From Fasciola hepatica (taxonomy: Eukaryota; Platyhelminthes; Trematoda; Plagiorchiida; Fasciolidae): a stretch of DNA of 64,000 nucleotides. The translations under genes and the position numbers were made by a program. The notes below the pieces were generated by a model. It did not search any database. It saw only the letters and a program-made list of their open reading frames with translations, and was not told the DNA's origin. Location: contig CANUEZ040000180.1 of assembly GCA_948099385.1 (NCBI GenBank), positions 694,501-758,500 on the forward strand, given 5' to 3'. Shown piece after piece: positions 1 through 15,508 of this stretch. The first letter of the stretch is position 1, and the number at the start of each line of letters is the position of its first letter.

Positions 1-333
1 TTCCCAAGTCGATGAACTACAAAAAGTCAGTGAATCGTGAATAGTGACGTCCTTATTGCGGTTTTGTATCGGAATCCATATGCGTTATGCTGTCTCCTAC
101 TCATGCATCAGTGTAAAATTACCTTTTTCCTACCAGCCAATGTTAATTTTGAATCGGTAGCATGCAGTTCAACGTTTCAACGGCCCTTGTTTCCGTATTG
201 ATTCCGTACATCCGCCTAGTGTAGGCTCTCAGTGATTCGCACCCGTTCAGCATGACAGACAATAAGAGTCTTCAACATTTACCTTCCCATTTGTGTTTTC
301 TTCACACTCCAACCCCACCCCACCCCCTCTAAG
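1..333. other. Intron upstream of exon A (partial)
   Basis: Inferred to be intronic because exon A begins at 334 with an acceptor and no start codon context. It contains no open frame or repeat I can name. The last 30 bases are C-rich and form the pyrimidine tract. Confidence 0.6.
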
Positions 334-434
334 GGAGACGTGCGAATCGGATGGATTGGATTTACAATGGTGATTTCCGGTATAGCGGGTTCTGTTATTG
401 CCGGGATCGCGTTGGACAGAAGTAAGAAATACAA
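334..434 (+). CDS. FLVCR: FLVCR exon A (helix 8 and loop to helix 9)
   Basis: The acceptor follows a C-rich tract ending in CTAAG, and the donor is AA/GTAAGT. The exon encodes a stretch beginning [16 protein letters not shown] and ending ALDRSKKYK, with the last Lys codon split after two bases. The GxxLDRSKxYK motif is the MFS loop signature between helices 8 and 9 of this family. Starting at codon GGA means the missing upstream exon should end in phase 0. Confidence 0.88.
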
Positions 435-3400
435 GTAAGTCCAGTAACTATCTCATTCCCCGACTACTTCTACTGGTGATCATATTTTTGAACTGACTTG
501 TCCGACATTGCATTTCAACTTGTCACATTATCAGGTAGCTTATTATTCCGATATTGGTGTAAGCATACTGGTCCCTTTGTAGTAGTTATCCATTCACGCT
601 ACACAATCCATTATGTTTACTAGACAATCGCAACAATAGATGTTACCACTGGACCGTGGTGTAAAACTGTTTTATCTATCTTGTTAGGAACGCACATCAG
701 TACATGTCCACTAAGTTCCAGCTTGTACAGAAACCCGGTGCATGGTACCGTGGACCCCTGGTTTATTCCCTCAAGCTACTCCAATAGGTCACCTCAGTTC
801 ATTTTTACAAAAAATCTCGTGTTTTTACGCTCTAATTTTTATCGGCACATTGTAGATTGACCCAGTCGTAACTGCTTGTTTAGTTTCAATTTTTTCAAGT
901 TCAGTTTGCTATCGTATGCTTTATCGTGCGTTGATGCACGCACTAATTCAATGCAGCACATCAGTGCAAAGAAATTCAAACTATTTATCAGTCGCTAGGT
1001 TTCAGTAGACCACGAAATGATTGATCGAACGATTTATCCAAGCACATTTCATTCTAAAATCATTCCCCATGCAGCCCAGTAGATGCCATCATGTCCGTTT
1101 ATCGGGCGATTCTGTCTGTGGTATTTAAACTCAACGGGTTGTATATTTCGAGGTAAAATACGGTGTGTTATTGTCCGTCCGATTCAGAACTACCATTTTA
1201 CCCACCAGTACGCAGTGGTACACAGCGGGGGATCGGCAATTTTGTCACTGAGATCTCACTGAGCTGAATGGGCAGTCATGTAAGACGGGTGAATATTAGC
1301 TTCCCATCACGAAGGCAGATACCATTACACCCGAATATCCAAATAGCACGTTTGGTCATAGATGTATACGAGTACTGGATAACAGAATTTCGCTGGCTGT
1401 TTTTCCATTTGCCTACATCTACGTTATGCGTTAGTCATCTATTTCTAGTCAATACTTAGAAGACATATGTCATTAGAGTCAGTCAGTGTATCTGTAACAG
1501 TGGTTGTGAGTACCAAAGTCCAGCAACCGGTAGGCCCTGCATCGTAGTTTTTGTATCGGAACAAGCTGCTGTTTGGAATGTATTGAAGAAACTGTTGACT
1601 TCCCGTTCCCCATAAACAGTTGAAAAACGAACAAAAAAATTTACAAAACTTATACTGTGAAAATACCAAGAAAGCATTTTCTTTTAATTGTTGTAATATT
1701 CTTGTTGACTCTTCATCCTCCGCCCCTCGACTTTGTAATTTTTCTCTGTTGTCGTTATGTTGGCACCATGCTTGTTCTCAAGCCGGTGTAAAATATACAT
1801 ACATATATTGAAGAAAAAATGCTCCATTCGATATGTGTATATTCGATATTTATTTATGCGGCTTCATTGGGCGTATTTGTAATCATCCGATATTTACATT
1901 AACTAACCTAAAACTCGTTTAAAATCAAACCTGTCATCATACCATGTGTTGACTTGAAATGAACCGGCAAAAAACAGCCCGGATGACACAATGGCTCATA
2001 TATAGGACCCAGGATTTTTTCACTCCAAGACTAAGCACCCCAGTTAGGACATGGTGCGTAAACTCAGCTGCTGAATCCTAACCAGCTTATTATTTCAGTG
2101 CGGACCTACATTTCATAAGTTACTTTATTCACTACATCACATCACATCCGAAATCAGTTAAGCATTGTGATAACCCTGAAGCACTACTGAGTTCAACATA
2201 TGATAGGTGATTCTACTTGTGTTTGGTCAGTTGTTTTGATGCCATTAGTTCGTTTTTCGCGGTTGCTCCCTGTTTGATAGCACGGGAGTCAGCTTATTTT
2301 CAATCAGTTGTACAGAATTCATCATCAATATAGTCACGAAGATCAGTGGTTTCTTTGATCATGGAATACGTACTCATCAAGGGTGATAGGACGACACAGG
2401 TAACCGAAATTGGAGGCTTTTTGGTGAGCTTAGTGGATCGATATTCACTGGACAAACTACATTCTTTCTCTCTGGTATAAGCATTTCCAAAATGGTAAAC
2501 TAAACTTGTCTGTCTGCCACTCGGTACACACATGAACAAACTCGCTCAAAGATCAAAATTAAACTATCGATATCAAGTGGCCCTAAAATTGCAACTTCGT
2601 CTGATGGGTCAATGTTCGATCTCAGCACAATATTCCCGTTTATACAAACTGCTATGTGGACCATCACTTGTACACTGCTGATGTCACCTAAACTGTGGAT
2701 AAATTTTTTACAGTCCAAAAGCCAATGTGGTGAGCAGGAAATTATAAAGACTAACAGCCTTAGGTTCCTCCAACAACAGTATTCAAAGCCACTGAGGATC
2801 GAAATAGTATAAAAGTTCATTTACATTTGCATAGGAGACAACCAACCACTGTCACCCAGCTCGTCACCTGGTCTAATATTGGAGTTCACCACTTCCATAC
2901 TCTGCCGGGATAGTGGACAGGACTTTCTCATACCTCCCCCACTGCACTGATAAACAGGTATGGAACTTGATAGTTTCACCTTAGTTAATTGGCGTGTTCG
3001 GCTGTGCACCCTCACGGCAAATCCGATCTCCGTGTTAGGTATTTTGTGTGACTTGTCGTTCAGTCAATATGTCCTGATGTTCTTTGAGTCCACGTATTCG
3101 TTTTAACTATGAGGAGCTTTGATGCCAAACATTTAACCAGACCTATGGTCGAATGTGAACTCTGAGAACTTTGTTTTGTGTGCTCGATCACATGGTCCAG
3201 TGATTTTCCGGTGTCCTTTAGAAGAGTATGCGTGTACTGCCGACAAATATGATATCATATGATTACAGGAAGAAGAAAACAGCCGACCATTTCCTGCACC
3301 CAAGTTATTTTTTTCTGTCCGTTAAAAATGAATTCATCCCCTACCAGTAATTTATTGTGAGAGATTGAGACAGTCAATCAACCCCGATAGTTATCTTGGA

Positions 3401-4420
3401 GTGGGGTTTGTTTTAACTTGGACAGCTTATTGATTTGCCCGAATCTTGGGGTTTGTCGTCACTTTCATTCACCTAAAAGAGATTAGGGAGTGAATTATTG
3501 GAACTGAAATGGACTGAACAGGCATGAAATAAACGATCAAATTTAACGGGGAAAAATATTGAACGAATCAATTTCTCACGGCATTTAGTATGTTCAGTTT
3601 TGTTGACTTCAACAGGCAAACTAAAATTATTGAGTCCTTGTTAGTTTTTCATTTTCCTGATACAACCATTTATGCACCGATTGGTGTCATCCCGCACCCA
3701 TTCGATTCTGAGAACCACAACCGTGGTCGGATACCTCTATCATTCTATGCTGTTGTGTGAATGCAGGGAAAATGACATATTCATGACTTTAAAAGCTCGC
3801 TGCACTATCATGAGGAACTGGCAATGTGGACCTTGGACATGGAATGTCAGAGAATCACATAAGGTCCCAATGGGTTAGGTGTGGTAGTGGGTGAAGTAAT
3901 CGGAGATTACTATCCACCACCAGTGTGACTGGCGGTGGCTGGGGGTTTCGAACTTCGTTCGTTCAAATTGGCAAACGCTTGTGAGACCCGACCACCATCA
4001 TAGAAGAGAATTCATTAAAGCAGCGATTAGACAAATAGAAACCGTGGCATTATGCATCGGTCTTCTCTGGAAGATATGGAAGTCTTTGGGATGCCGAAGG
4101 TGTTGCAGGTTGAAAAAAGTCAAATGAACGAAGCTGTCGACACGAAGTAATTGATTTGAATGTACGGCCTCATGCACTTACTAACACTATGCTAAGTGAT
4201 TGAGGAACACATTGGAAGCTATAAGAGTTAATAAGTTTTTCTAGTCACAGCAAATGCCTTGTCGTAAAACCAACTAAGGCATTTGCAGTCTACGGAATTC
4301 GTGAATTGGTTTGTATGCGTATGTGTGAAAAATTGTTTCAGTGAAGGGCCGGAAGTGGGATGGCCAAAAACGGCACGAAATAGTTACTAAAGTGTCAGAT
4401 GTTGCAGCCACGACGAGAAC

Positions 4421-4452
<32 letters not shown>

Positions 4453-7400
4453 CCACAACGAGGTTTCTATTAACTCACAGTTTGCTTGCACACCTAGGCT
4501 GGGTCGTTTGACTACCAAGTGTGTGTCTGCATTCGCGAGCCGGATGCTGCTCGTGATTCGTCATCGGTGTGCGATCGGTGGATTTCCTCATCATTTTTCC
4601 TTCCTGTTCTCCCGCCATCACCTCATCCAGATTGGTCAATTCATTGATCTATTTTTTAACACTCATCTCGATGGCTGTGTTCACCGGGGTGCTACAGCTC
4701 GAATCAATCGCGTTGATGTTTGTGATCAGTTTTATTCTCGGGTGAGTGCTTGTCCCAGACGAACATTCGATAAATCACCTGCGATTCTTCCTGGTGAATC
4801 GCTTTGGTCATTGATAAGTTGATCATTGGTCAGCATCTAGACAAACCTTAACTGATAACATTCACTGCTGGCTACTTCGTCTATCCACAATATCATGTGA
4901 AACCATGGAAAGATTGCATTTTGTAGTCGTTTTCTTAGTTACTTCAGACTCTATAATAATTTTCGGTACATAGATGTGTTTTCCTAGTATCATGATTATA
5001 TTTGTCAATTTCTTTGGGTAGCATCCTTCTTTTTTAATCTTTAGTCAAGCTAGGGGTTCTCTAATTCTAAGCATGTTTAACGTACAGTCTTAGTGAGTGG
5101 ACGGAAACTGAAAGCTCTGTGAGTGAACAAAAAATGTCATGATCAACCTTTGCCGTTTTCGTGAGAACTCAGACTTAATGGATATTTTCAGTGCGTCGGC
5201 ATAGTCTAATTCACAAAATAATAAGTCAGGTGCTAAATCAAATGAGCTCTAGAGGCGACAAGAGGACAAATTGGCAAATAAAGTGTGAATGTTCACAACA
5301 ATTCGGAGTAAGGTTCGGTGAGATGGTGATTTCAAGCGATCGTAGAAGTGCGACCGAAAATCTCGCAGGTTGTCGTGAAACTTCTGCTCAGAAGACAAAC
5401 ATGAACAACAGAGATAAAACTAGAACACGAACTGTAATTCACAAATTGTTTTCCTAAAACTGCCTAGTTTTTTTGCCTTGAAAGACCAATGCGTTATTCT
5501 GCCGACAAGAGAGACTGTTTTATGAACTTTGTCTTTAATTGATCCTAATGCCGAAAATTGTTGACCTCAGGGGCACTGGGATCCCAACACATGCTAAATG
5601 CCCGTGCTTCAGGATATTGCGCTCTCACTCTACCAGCTGACCTTGTAGGCAACAAAATTGGGTTTCCGAACCCTTTTCAGGTGAATCCTGATAGTGGTGC
5701 TATGAAATGATTCATGACACCATGTGAACACTTCGCCTCACTCCACTTCCGTTTAACATTTACGGGAGCAAAGGACTGTACATTTTTTCGTGCTTGCTGG
5801 TTAGAACCCACGCTGCATCCTAGTCCCGATAAGAGGGATCCAGCTTATATGTATCCAGTTAATTAAAGAAGGAAGAATGTAATTTATCATTTGTATAGGA
5901 AAACAGTCACACAAATGTTGTGTGTGTGTGTTTATTCTGTGAACTCTCGACCTACCGTGCCGTTCTGTGGTTGTTTTGCATCATTGTAATGATCGAATTG
6001 CCCGAAATGTAGTCAGAAGACACCAACTGGGACTGATACGTACTGGTCCCTCAGCATATAAAATACGACATTTATGTAGGCATAAAGTACGTAGCGGAAC
6101 GCATAAGCACACAAGTACTGATCCATGAGCAATATGATCGGTGGGCACAAACATGCCAAACATTGTCATGCGATGTGGAAGCTCGTCTTACGCGCAGGAC
6201 ATACGTAATGCGATAGCCACTATTCAGGGTTGCACCAGAATGAGTCATACGCGCATGGTGTATTTGTGTGCGGAAATGCATGAACGCTGTTTGGAGTGTA
6301 CGCGGAAAAAATAAACACTGGTTGGTCCCAACGGGTCCTCTCAAATAATCTATAAACAGGACAGAATCACCACAATAATTTTTAATAGGATTTTGACTGT
6401 CGATTTGTTCTTGTTTTCCGTTTCAATTATTCAAGTTTCACCATGACCGGATTCTTACCACTGGGTTTCGAATTCGCAGCCGAATTGACGTATCCGGAAA
6501 ATGAAGGACTCACTTCCGGTCTGTTGAATGCCTCGGCTCAGGTGAGTGAGCCAGAATTTTCAGCAAAGTCTCGTATGTGTGGAAAGCGTCTGTTTTTTTT
6601 TCGCGTAATAATGAATTACCGTATTGTCCCAACGCTATTTATTGATGCATTAGTTGTAGATGAGAGATGATTGCCAGGAAACCTGTTTTCGTGACAAGTA
6701 GGTTTCGTGATTCAGTTGCCTGTTAACAGCTAGAGACCGTCTAAGGTACATTTACCGATCTTTTACATGCTTTATCATCGAGTTGGCTGAATCATGATCA
6801 CAATGGAGGCGGTTCTCCGTCTTTTCAACTCCATCCAGACGGGCATGTACTCTTCATTTTATGTTGGAGAACTTCTTTCGTTCCATACTTCTCTTCCATT
6901 CTACGCTTTTACATTAGTGCAGTAAAGGAGGCACACTCCAAAACCACAACGGCCTACTGTGCGTCATCGGAAAGAGTCGGAATCCGTGGTCCTTAGACCT
7001 AAAGAAACCGTCACATTGAGCCTAAATAAGTCAGGCCTAGTGGCGATATGCTTTCCAGTAGCGAACTGCTTTCCTACCGCGGTAGTTTTGTGATATGAAA
7101 CACACGGATATGACCCCCCGTCTTAGTAGCCAAAGTATTCCAACTCTCGACCACCCAAAGTATGCAAACCAGTGGATAAATGGAAGCGGTGCGGATGAGA
7201 ACGTGTGATTTGTGCATGAGATTCATAAAGGCCAGCTGTAGGCTGTTCAAAACAGACATGTATCTTGTCAGTGGGAAGTGCTTTCTGATCGCCTTCTCCG
7301 TAAGTTTGCTATTACTATCTGGTATAAAAAATGGAGCTACACCCGCGGCAATTTCTTCTTCCAATAAAAACGGTATTTGTTTCGGTATCTCAGACAGCAT

Positions 7401-10400
7401 AAAATCTTGCGGGTGGCCAGTTTTCAGCTGCCAGACTGGATAGTTATTGTCCCTTATTCCCGAAAATGTTCTTTCACCATAAAATTAATGTTTTCCGAAA
7501 ATACTTCCTTCCTTAGTCTAAAATATATTGAAACCTACGAGTTGTTTGGACAGAGGCTTCCGAAAACGTCATCACATATCAGCCTTGGGATTTGAATATA
7601 TTTTCGCACACACATACACCCATAAAACACAACTCATGTACCACGCAGGTGACTGAAAGTCAGTTGAGTTAACTTTTAAGCTTTTATTGCCAGTTAGTGT
7701 TCACCTGTGAAATAACTAACTTCCTGTGACGATTTGGATTTATTAAATTTAAAATTAACCCTGCTGCGGCTTCTAGATGGCATGGGTCCATGTAGTAGTT
7801 TAGGCTTGCAACTGGCCAACTTTTTTTCTGCATTAAGCACCTATTAAACACAGGTTGTTTGGATTCGTCAAGGTTTTATACGTGCCGAGTCTCACCGGAG
7901 CCTCATATTCGACGTGTAGCATTACAGGCTCAGTCAGCGTGAACTCTTATGAATCTCACATGTGGTGGGCTTTTGACCATGCGACTTTGTTTACTTTTCC
8001 ATCGCTATCGCCTGCTGTGAGTTCAGTGGCAGAGACGTCTATAAACACTGGTTATATAGTCAGCCAGCACACCTTCGCTCGTTCAGAACCAAGGGCAAGG
8101 TTAAACTCAGCGAAGCAGATCGATGATCTAGAAGGCAGAAAGAACTTAATCGCTTGTCCAGAATCTTGAAAAAGATTAGAGCCAGCGAAGCAGAGCGATC
8201 AGCCAGTTAGTGTGCAACAGTTGTCCGAACCTACTTGAGCCGAATCAGCCAATCGGGTTGCAACCAGACCAATCGGCTAGAAAATCTTCAGTGAAGCCGG
8301 TTCCAAGAAGTGCTTTACAGGTATTTCCAATCTTTATAGTACTCCTTCTTTTGTCCGATTATACTTGAAAGATGATACCTATTCAATTGACTGGCCATTG
8401 ATGGACAGTTGCTGAACTGATGGCTCTAAGAAAGTCGAAAAAACTGTTCGTTTACACCGTGTGGATTTCAAGATCAATAGCCTTTGAGAAAACGGCAAGT
8501 CGCTTGAATGTGAGAGGAGAGTAATGGAATCTTTGAGCGAAAAGATAGCGTCTACAAGTTCCAGTTCCGGGTGTGCACCGTTTTACCCAGCTGTCCACTG
8601 GGGTAATCACTCAGTGAATACTGGACTGCGGCACATCGAACTGCTCCACGTTCCCTTCGCATGATGTTGTGTTCATTTGTTACCAGCCTCAGGCATCAAA
8701 ATATCACTCTACGCCCAACGTTGATCTCGTGGGATGGACTTCTTCTAAGTAGGGGTCGAAGGGAGATGAGTACGTCCGAAAAGGCCTAGAAAGCTTGTGT
8801 AGTTGATAAATTTTTATTTGAGTAATGGAGAGTTAGCGCTTTGTCATGTAGTGTTTGTGCGAAGCAAGTACTTCACACCCTATCTGGATTTCCAGGTTAA
8901 AACTTTGAGCACGCACAATCATGCTTTCGGTGTTTGAATTTCAGGTGGAGGAATCGGTGAGTGCGCGCCTGTGATGATTCCCAATAGGGATGCAACAGTA
9001 CACTACAGTACTTACATGCAAATCTCACTATTGATAATATATGATTTATCATGTTCACTTGAGGTAAGTAAAAACGTGCGGAACTCTTCCGCATCACTGA
9101 AGCTGGTTGTATCTTGTGCAAACCGCAATGTAAGATCATTCTACATCTTGAATTCGAAGATATTGACAAACCACCAGAAATTGACTGCCAACGGTGACTG
9201 AAACACATTCAAATCTACCCTACCCACAAAGTCTCCCTTCAGCAATTTTATCGCTCTAAAAACGCTGAATATTTACCTCTCGGGGTTCATAAAGCGTTTG
9301 ATTGGCTTGACTTAATTTGTGTTGGGCTAGTGATATGATTTTCTAAAAACTGGTGCTAGCCTACAGACCTCATTAGCCACTTACATTGTGGAAAGTGACC
9401 CAGAAAGCCAAAATACTAGAGACACCTAATAAGTCTCATGCAACACCTACTAGTGACTAACAAACACATTTCCCGTACGAACAATCGATTTTGATATTTG
9501 ATCAAAATGTTGGTGGGTTGATTCAGACACGGAACATTTAGTGCAATTACGAACTGCGAGTTACGCGAAGGTCAAGATAACGGGCACTGAGACCGCGACT
9601 AACCTAACAGTTTATAAATGCATCCCACCTTGCACACCGTTCTCGGGGATCGCTGACCTCTCATATTGTCCTTTACTGAAATCTGTACTGATATTTTTGG
9701 TTTGTTGGCGATTATGCCAGTCCACGAACTAATCCCCCATTCGTCTGCTACATGTTCCTCCGCATCCCTTGCACAGCTGTTCGGTATCATACTCACGTCA
9801 GCTACCAGCAAACTGAAAAGCATTCATGGCTCGTTGGCCGGTAATTTGCTCATGACTGTACTCCTGTTTGTGGGTTTTACCATGATGAGTAAGTCCACAA
9901 CTCAATGAAAGCCGAGATTGTGTATATATGTTGAATGTTCATTACTACTATTTCATTTACCTAATCTTGGGTAAATCGTTATGTTATCAGCTGGCGAAAT
10001 CCAGTTAGTGCTCGTGGCACTTGTTCAGCCGGGATGACTTTGGGAATTACGTCTTCTGCCAGTTCTGTTTTCTTTATTCAAGAATAATTACACGGAAATT
10101 CGTTCATGAACGAGTGTTAGGTGATTTATAAGACAAAATCTGTGCATTTTGAGATGATAATTCGGATAAATTTTAAATATATCTAAACGTTTGGAAATAC
10201 AGTCGTCCGGTCACAAAAAGTACAATTTAGGGCTATAAATGTAGTAAATCAGTAGTTGTTATTTGTAGAAAATGATCCTCTATTTGAAAATCACTTAATA
10301 ACTAAAGCTTTGTGCCTTGAAAACGGAACGTGATTAGCTTTCCTCAACCGGAGTAATTTACGATGCTCGCTTGATATTTAGCTGCTACCTGCTGTTACAG

Positions 10401-13400
10401 TGACGATAGTTTTTTCGTAAAACTATCGCTGTTCGTTTTGCTGGTAAAATCAGTTCAGTCTGGCGGGACATTTGGGCTATCAAGACCAAGTTTAACCATG
10501 TAATCCAATGTTTTTGGGATGCCAGTTTGGTTTCAAACATGTTGATAGTGTTAAGTGGTCTATCATTAGAATGGAACGAAACGTTGATGTTTTATTGTCC
10601 GTACGATGTATTCCCAGACAGTAAACCTATGATATTATCGCATCGGGAAATTTGCCTGTGTTGTATGATTAGTTAGCATACATGTTAACCGTGATCGAAC
10701 CCCCAACTTTTATTTCAAGTGATCATCAGGCTCACTGCGCTTCCGGCGTTCAAAATTAGAAGACAAACCAATCGACTGTAGATGTTCAGTTGACGAGTGT
10801 TTTTCTCGGCGGTTTCTTTAATAGTTCGTTCTGGTCGTACCTTCCACCAATCGGTCATCCAGCTATACCTGATCTGAGTCACGTTGTCTTCTTTCAATTA
10901 GTAAATTGGTGATGAATGGATTGGTTTTCATACTTATGACCACCTTGTGAATCGGATTAGCTGTATTCAGTTTACATGGAGATTGAATTCGTTGTGGGCA
11001 GCTTTTCAATTGCTTACCTTTATAAGTCCAAAAACATTTGAAAATTATTTTAGTTAATCAGTCAAGGAGATGCAAAAACCGAATACGTTTGCGCTAGTGG
11101 TTGTGGTTATGCGGAACGTAGCAAACTTTCTGGTGAGAATTTCCGAGATTCACTCTGTTACCTTAGAAATACACCTCAAATACCGGTGTCGTGATCACTT
11201 TTCGTGCACTTATTTTTTCCATTGATGGATAGTTGACAAACAGTGATACACTCGGCAACGCTAACTTTCTTTGTGTGAGTTTTTGTTGTCTAAACTGAAC
11301 TGAGCCGATACTTTAGACGCCTAAACAATTCTAATAGATACCTCCATTTTTGGGATCTCTACGTCATTCTAAATGGTGTACTCCTCGCAAGTACAATCAG
11401 CGGTACCGCGGATAATAATTAGTGTTTAAACCAAATATGCGGGTACACTGTTCCTCGCCAACATGGTATGATGAGCGTGGCCTTCTCGGTTTATTAGAAA
11501 AAATATACCCGAAAAGTACCTCATCAGTTGATGTGGTGCAAAATAAATAAAAGTGTGTGCTTTTATTAAAGGGGAGACTAGAACTGATAACCGTCCACTA
11601 TGGAGGAATAAAACCCTAGTCCTTAATATGCACATCGAAAAGCATTTCACACACCCCCTCCCTCCCCCCCCCCCATTGCCGCCCCATGCAACGCACCATA
11701 CTGTAAACAAAGCGGAACATTTACATCTTGCATGACTAAAAGAGTTCCAGTGCTGGTCATATTTGACAATGAAAATCTCCGAAGTATCCTTCACGTGAGT
11801 GTGTTTGAGATAAATAGCCGTACCCTTCTTGAGTAGATTAGGCAACGCCGTTCCTAGTGAATAGAACATTTGTTGCACATATTTACTCATCACTTATCTT
11901 ACTCAAAAATTCACGAAGCCACAAACTACAAAATGAGCAAAGAAAAACCGGAAACAAAGTATTATCTTTTGTTTCCAGTTTCTATAACTCTCCGTATTCT
12001 CACTTTCCACCATTGTTTTGGTGTTTGCACCTCATTTTTCACGGAGTGAATCGCGAAAGCACGATGGTATATTGTCATTACAAAGACAGCCTCATATCTT
12101 TCGTCTGGAAAAGTCTGTTGATGAATTGTCTGTGTGTTCCTCCTTAGGAATTATGTAGCTTTTCTGGCTGTGTCGGCCGACAGGAGTCATCCGCTTTGAC
12201 ATTGTTTGATGGATTCGCTCTCTCAACAGAATTCCGGCAACCTACGATGGTCATCGCACTTTAGATTTTGTTCTGGGAAGCCGTGTCATTCAAAGCTTCA
12301 CATAAGATTTTTCCACTACCTTGTAAAATTAAATGCTTTCACGGGTTGCTCTCCATTAAGATATCTCAGTTACTTTCCATGTGACAACTCCGTGTAACTT
12401 TTTTGACAGCGGTGAACATATAACAGCTTGCAAAAGCTATGCATATATTCAGTGTAGACTATACATCAATCGGCACATCTGTTGATTATCAGTCTATCTG
12501 AGTTTGTTCCCGGAACTTGAGCATTTTTGAACGAGCGTGCCGAAAACAAAACTCCCGAGCGGTGGTCGGTTAACTGCATCAGGCACGTGATTAGGAATTC
12601 AGATGTGGAAAACCATCTGATAGCTTCTGCTACAGACATGATGCTAAGTGATTTCTTTTCCAACTATTTCAACTAGCGACTGCACTATTGTCATTCTCGA
12701 GGTTAGCTGCGGCTATCCGAATAAAACTGTCCGCGAATCACAATGAACATCCACCCACACCCGATGAATGAATGAGATTATTTGGTTATTAGATTGGTAG
12801 TTTCCGGAGGCTGTTGCCCACAGATACCGTTCAGTCTTTCAAAGTACAAACTGGTGGTTTTTTTATTCAGTGACCTCCAACATTTAATATACAAACTAAT
12901 TAGAAATGGGCCATTGTTTTTCCGGTGTATATTCGCATCTGACCTTCAACTTGAGTTTAAAAATGAGGCCATTTATTTTCATGTATTAGCGAGATAAATC
13001 CTGCAACAAAACAATCGGGAACTTGCAGAAGTGCATTTTTGTCAGTATCCGTGCTGCATGGATTCTTGAAAATCTCTGACAACATTGTTTCACGAGCCAC
13101 TGCAGGTGATTACGAAATACATTGGCCTTAAAACCACTGGAATATTCTGGTTACTAAAGAACCGGCAGTGCATGTGGAAGCATTTTCATCATTCCCCATT
13201 TTTGCTGTCACGATAACACAGCGCTGTTTCACCGGATGTAATAAAACTCAATAGAATTGAAAATTTTAATCAATCTATCACTTTTAACTTTCGTCTACTA
13301 TGGTCTGCGGGGTCCCATTCACCCCAAACTTTTAATTCGACAAACTGATGACAGTTTTGTTCTAGAAAACAATTAGGAACGGTGAAAAGGAAGTTCCAGT

Positions 13401-15467
13401 TGGACAACCACCTAGACAACATGCTATAGACGGTAGTGCTGATTCGTATACTTTCATCGATTGCATACGTATGAAATGAGCCAGAAAAATAAATACCATA
13501 TGAAAAGAAATAATTAATTGAAGCTGACACACATAACTTCAAGTCCCATAAAGCTGCTTCAAATAATCATTTCATTTCATGTTGCAGTCATTTTTCTGGC
13601 TGATTTTATACATACACGACCAACGAGAGTATACGAATGGAATTTCTCTTGCAATGTTTGTCTTCTGAATTTGATACTGATCTTTGGATCGCCTTGTCCG
13701 TGATCGTTTTAAGATCACGAAGGTTGCAATTGACATGGGACTTCGTTATGGATTATCTGTACCACTGCTGTGTCTTAAGTACTCGATCGCAATAGCTTAT
13801 CGCACATCACTATCGGGAACGTGGTCCGGAAATGGACCAAAAAACCCTTCTGCACGGAGAATCAACATCCTATTATGAAGAAACCCCAAATAAGTTGAAA
13901 TACGAATTTGAAAAGTTAAACTGATTAAGTTCTTCCATCTATTCGGACTACCCTAGTGACTGGATCAGTGGCAGAATGGATGCTGAGGTGCACCGATGTG
14001 TAGTTTTGTTCTCACGTTTTCATAATCTCGATGATCCCGTTTGTGTGTGAGTGCGAGTTTCCAGCTGATGGGTAGTAACCAAAACTGCCGCATCCAGTGA
14101 ATAGTTGATGGTTGTTCAAACTGATCTGATGTCCACTAGGTCTTCACGTGCTATCAGGCCAGCTTGGAATGCGAGTCCACCAATGACGGAACCCATTAGG
14201 TAGCATCTGTTCTCAGTCTATCGTTTTGAAGCTAGTTCTCAAGATACTTTAAGAACGATCACATTTTGGACACTTTGAGATTCTCAAAGTATCAACGCGT
14301 GCTGAATCATTTTTGTTGGCGAAAGTATGCGCGTTGACGTCAGTCTTCTCATTACAACGACTTGTATGCTGCCGGCGGATCTTTTGATCGTTGATAGGAT
14401 AAGTGGTTGATCGGATATGCATCACTGGAATGGGTTACATTATTTGTATTTTACAGTTGTTTGTTGAATAATGCTGGAAAGTGGGGAAAACTGGTTTCAC
14501 GTAAAACCTCAAGTTACCCTTCGTTACCTTCTTATTTTAGCTTTTACAGAGTGTTTACGGACGGCATGATTGTTGTTTTGGCCTAATAGTTTCGCTACCT
14601 GTGAGCAGCGTGATTACGTCATGGTTCCAGTTTACACAAGTATCTAGATTTAGATTCAGACGCTCAAGACCTCTCTTTTACATATCCATTTATTTGAATA
14701 AAGTGATATTGTGACTGCCGTCATTTGTGTTTGCCACACTGATGCGCTGTACTCCCTTTACTACGATGATCATCTTGTTGATCCTGTCAGAACATTTACC
14801 TGTGGAACCAATATTGTCAAGACGATTCAGTATGGCAAGATTTCGAGCTACGAGGAAAAGACAGGGAGCGTGGAGGAATAAAAGAGTGACGATACGTGGA
14901 CTGGAAAACATATTGAAGTCTAAGTGTGACACTAACTTGATGGTTGGCCACCGCGTCTTGTACACTGAACAAACCATAGGACGCTCCCAGGCCTTTGCAC
15001 CCTAATGGTTTTAACGTCCACAATGCATTATGAGTCATATTAGATAAAACAAATCTAATCTCCTGTTAACTCACACTTATATGATAGCCAAGCTCTGTAA
15101 GTATTTTTAACGGAATTCCTTTCTTTGTTCGGATCCTCTTCAGAGAAGCTGCTTAGCATAGGAGTCGCTCGCTCCGCGAGTCATGCTCTGATAACATTCT
15201 AAGCCAGTTTCGATAGTGTGCTGTTTCCTAAAGTGTAAAAGTTCAATAAACGATTGAAAGCCAATCCGGATAGCCTTGTAGTTAAGGTGTTCAACTTATA
15301 GTCGTTCACCCGGGGTTCGGGTCCCAGTTGGGGCTCGGCGGTTGGCACTGCTGATGGTTCCTAACAAAGATGAAACTTCTACACTGTGTTTCCATGGCTT
15401 TCAATTGTTTTCAACGTTGACACTGCATGATGTGTTTCATTATGTAAAAAATGTAACTCTCTACTAC

Positions 15468-15508
<41 letters not shown>

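Noticed and set aside
3930..4005. Box B-like GTTCGAAACCC on the minus strand
   Set aside because: No convincing box A at the right distance and no cloverleaf.
4419..4458. CRISPR-like or satellite array
   Set aside because: Simple trinucleotide repeat only; no spaced repeats of CRISPR type anywhere in the window.
11426..11893. 155-codon minus-strand open frame in the FLVCR intron
   Set aside because: Low-complexity Gly-rich translation of a C homopolymer, no domain, inside an intron of a gene on the other strand.
14690..15038. Three overlapping frames on both strands near 14.7-15.0 kb
   Set aside because: Frames on opposite strands overlap with no motif; looks like chance openness in intronic DNA.
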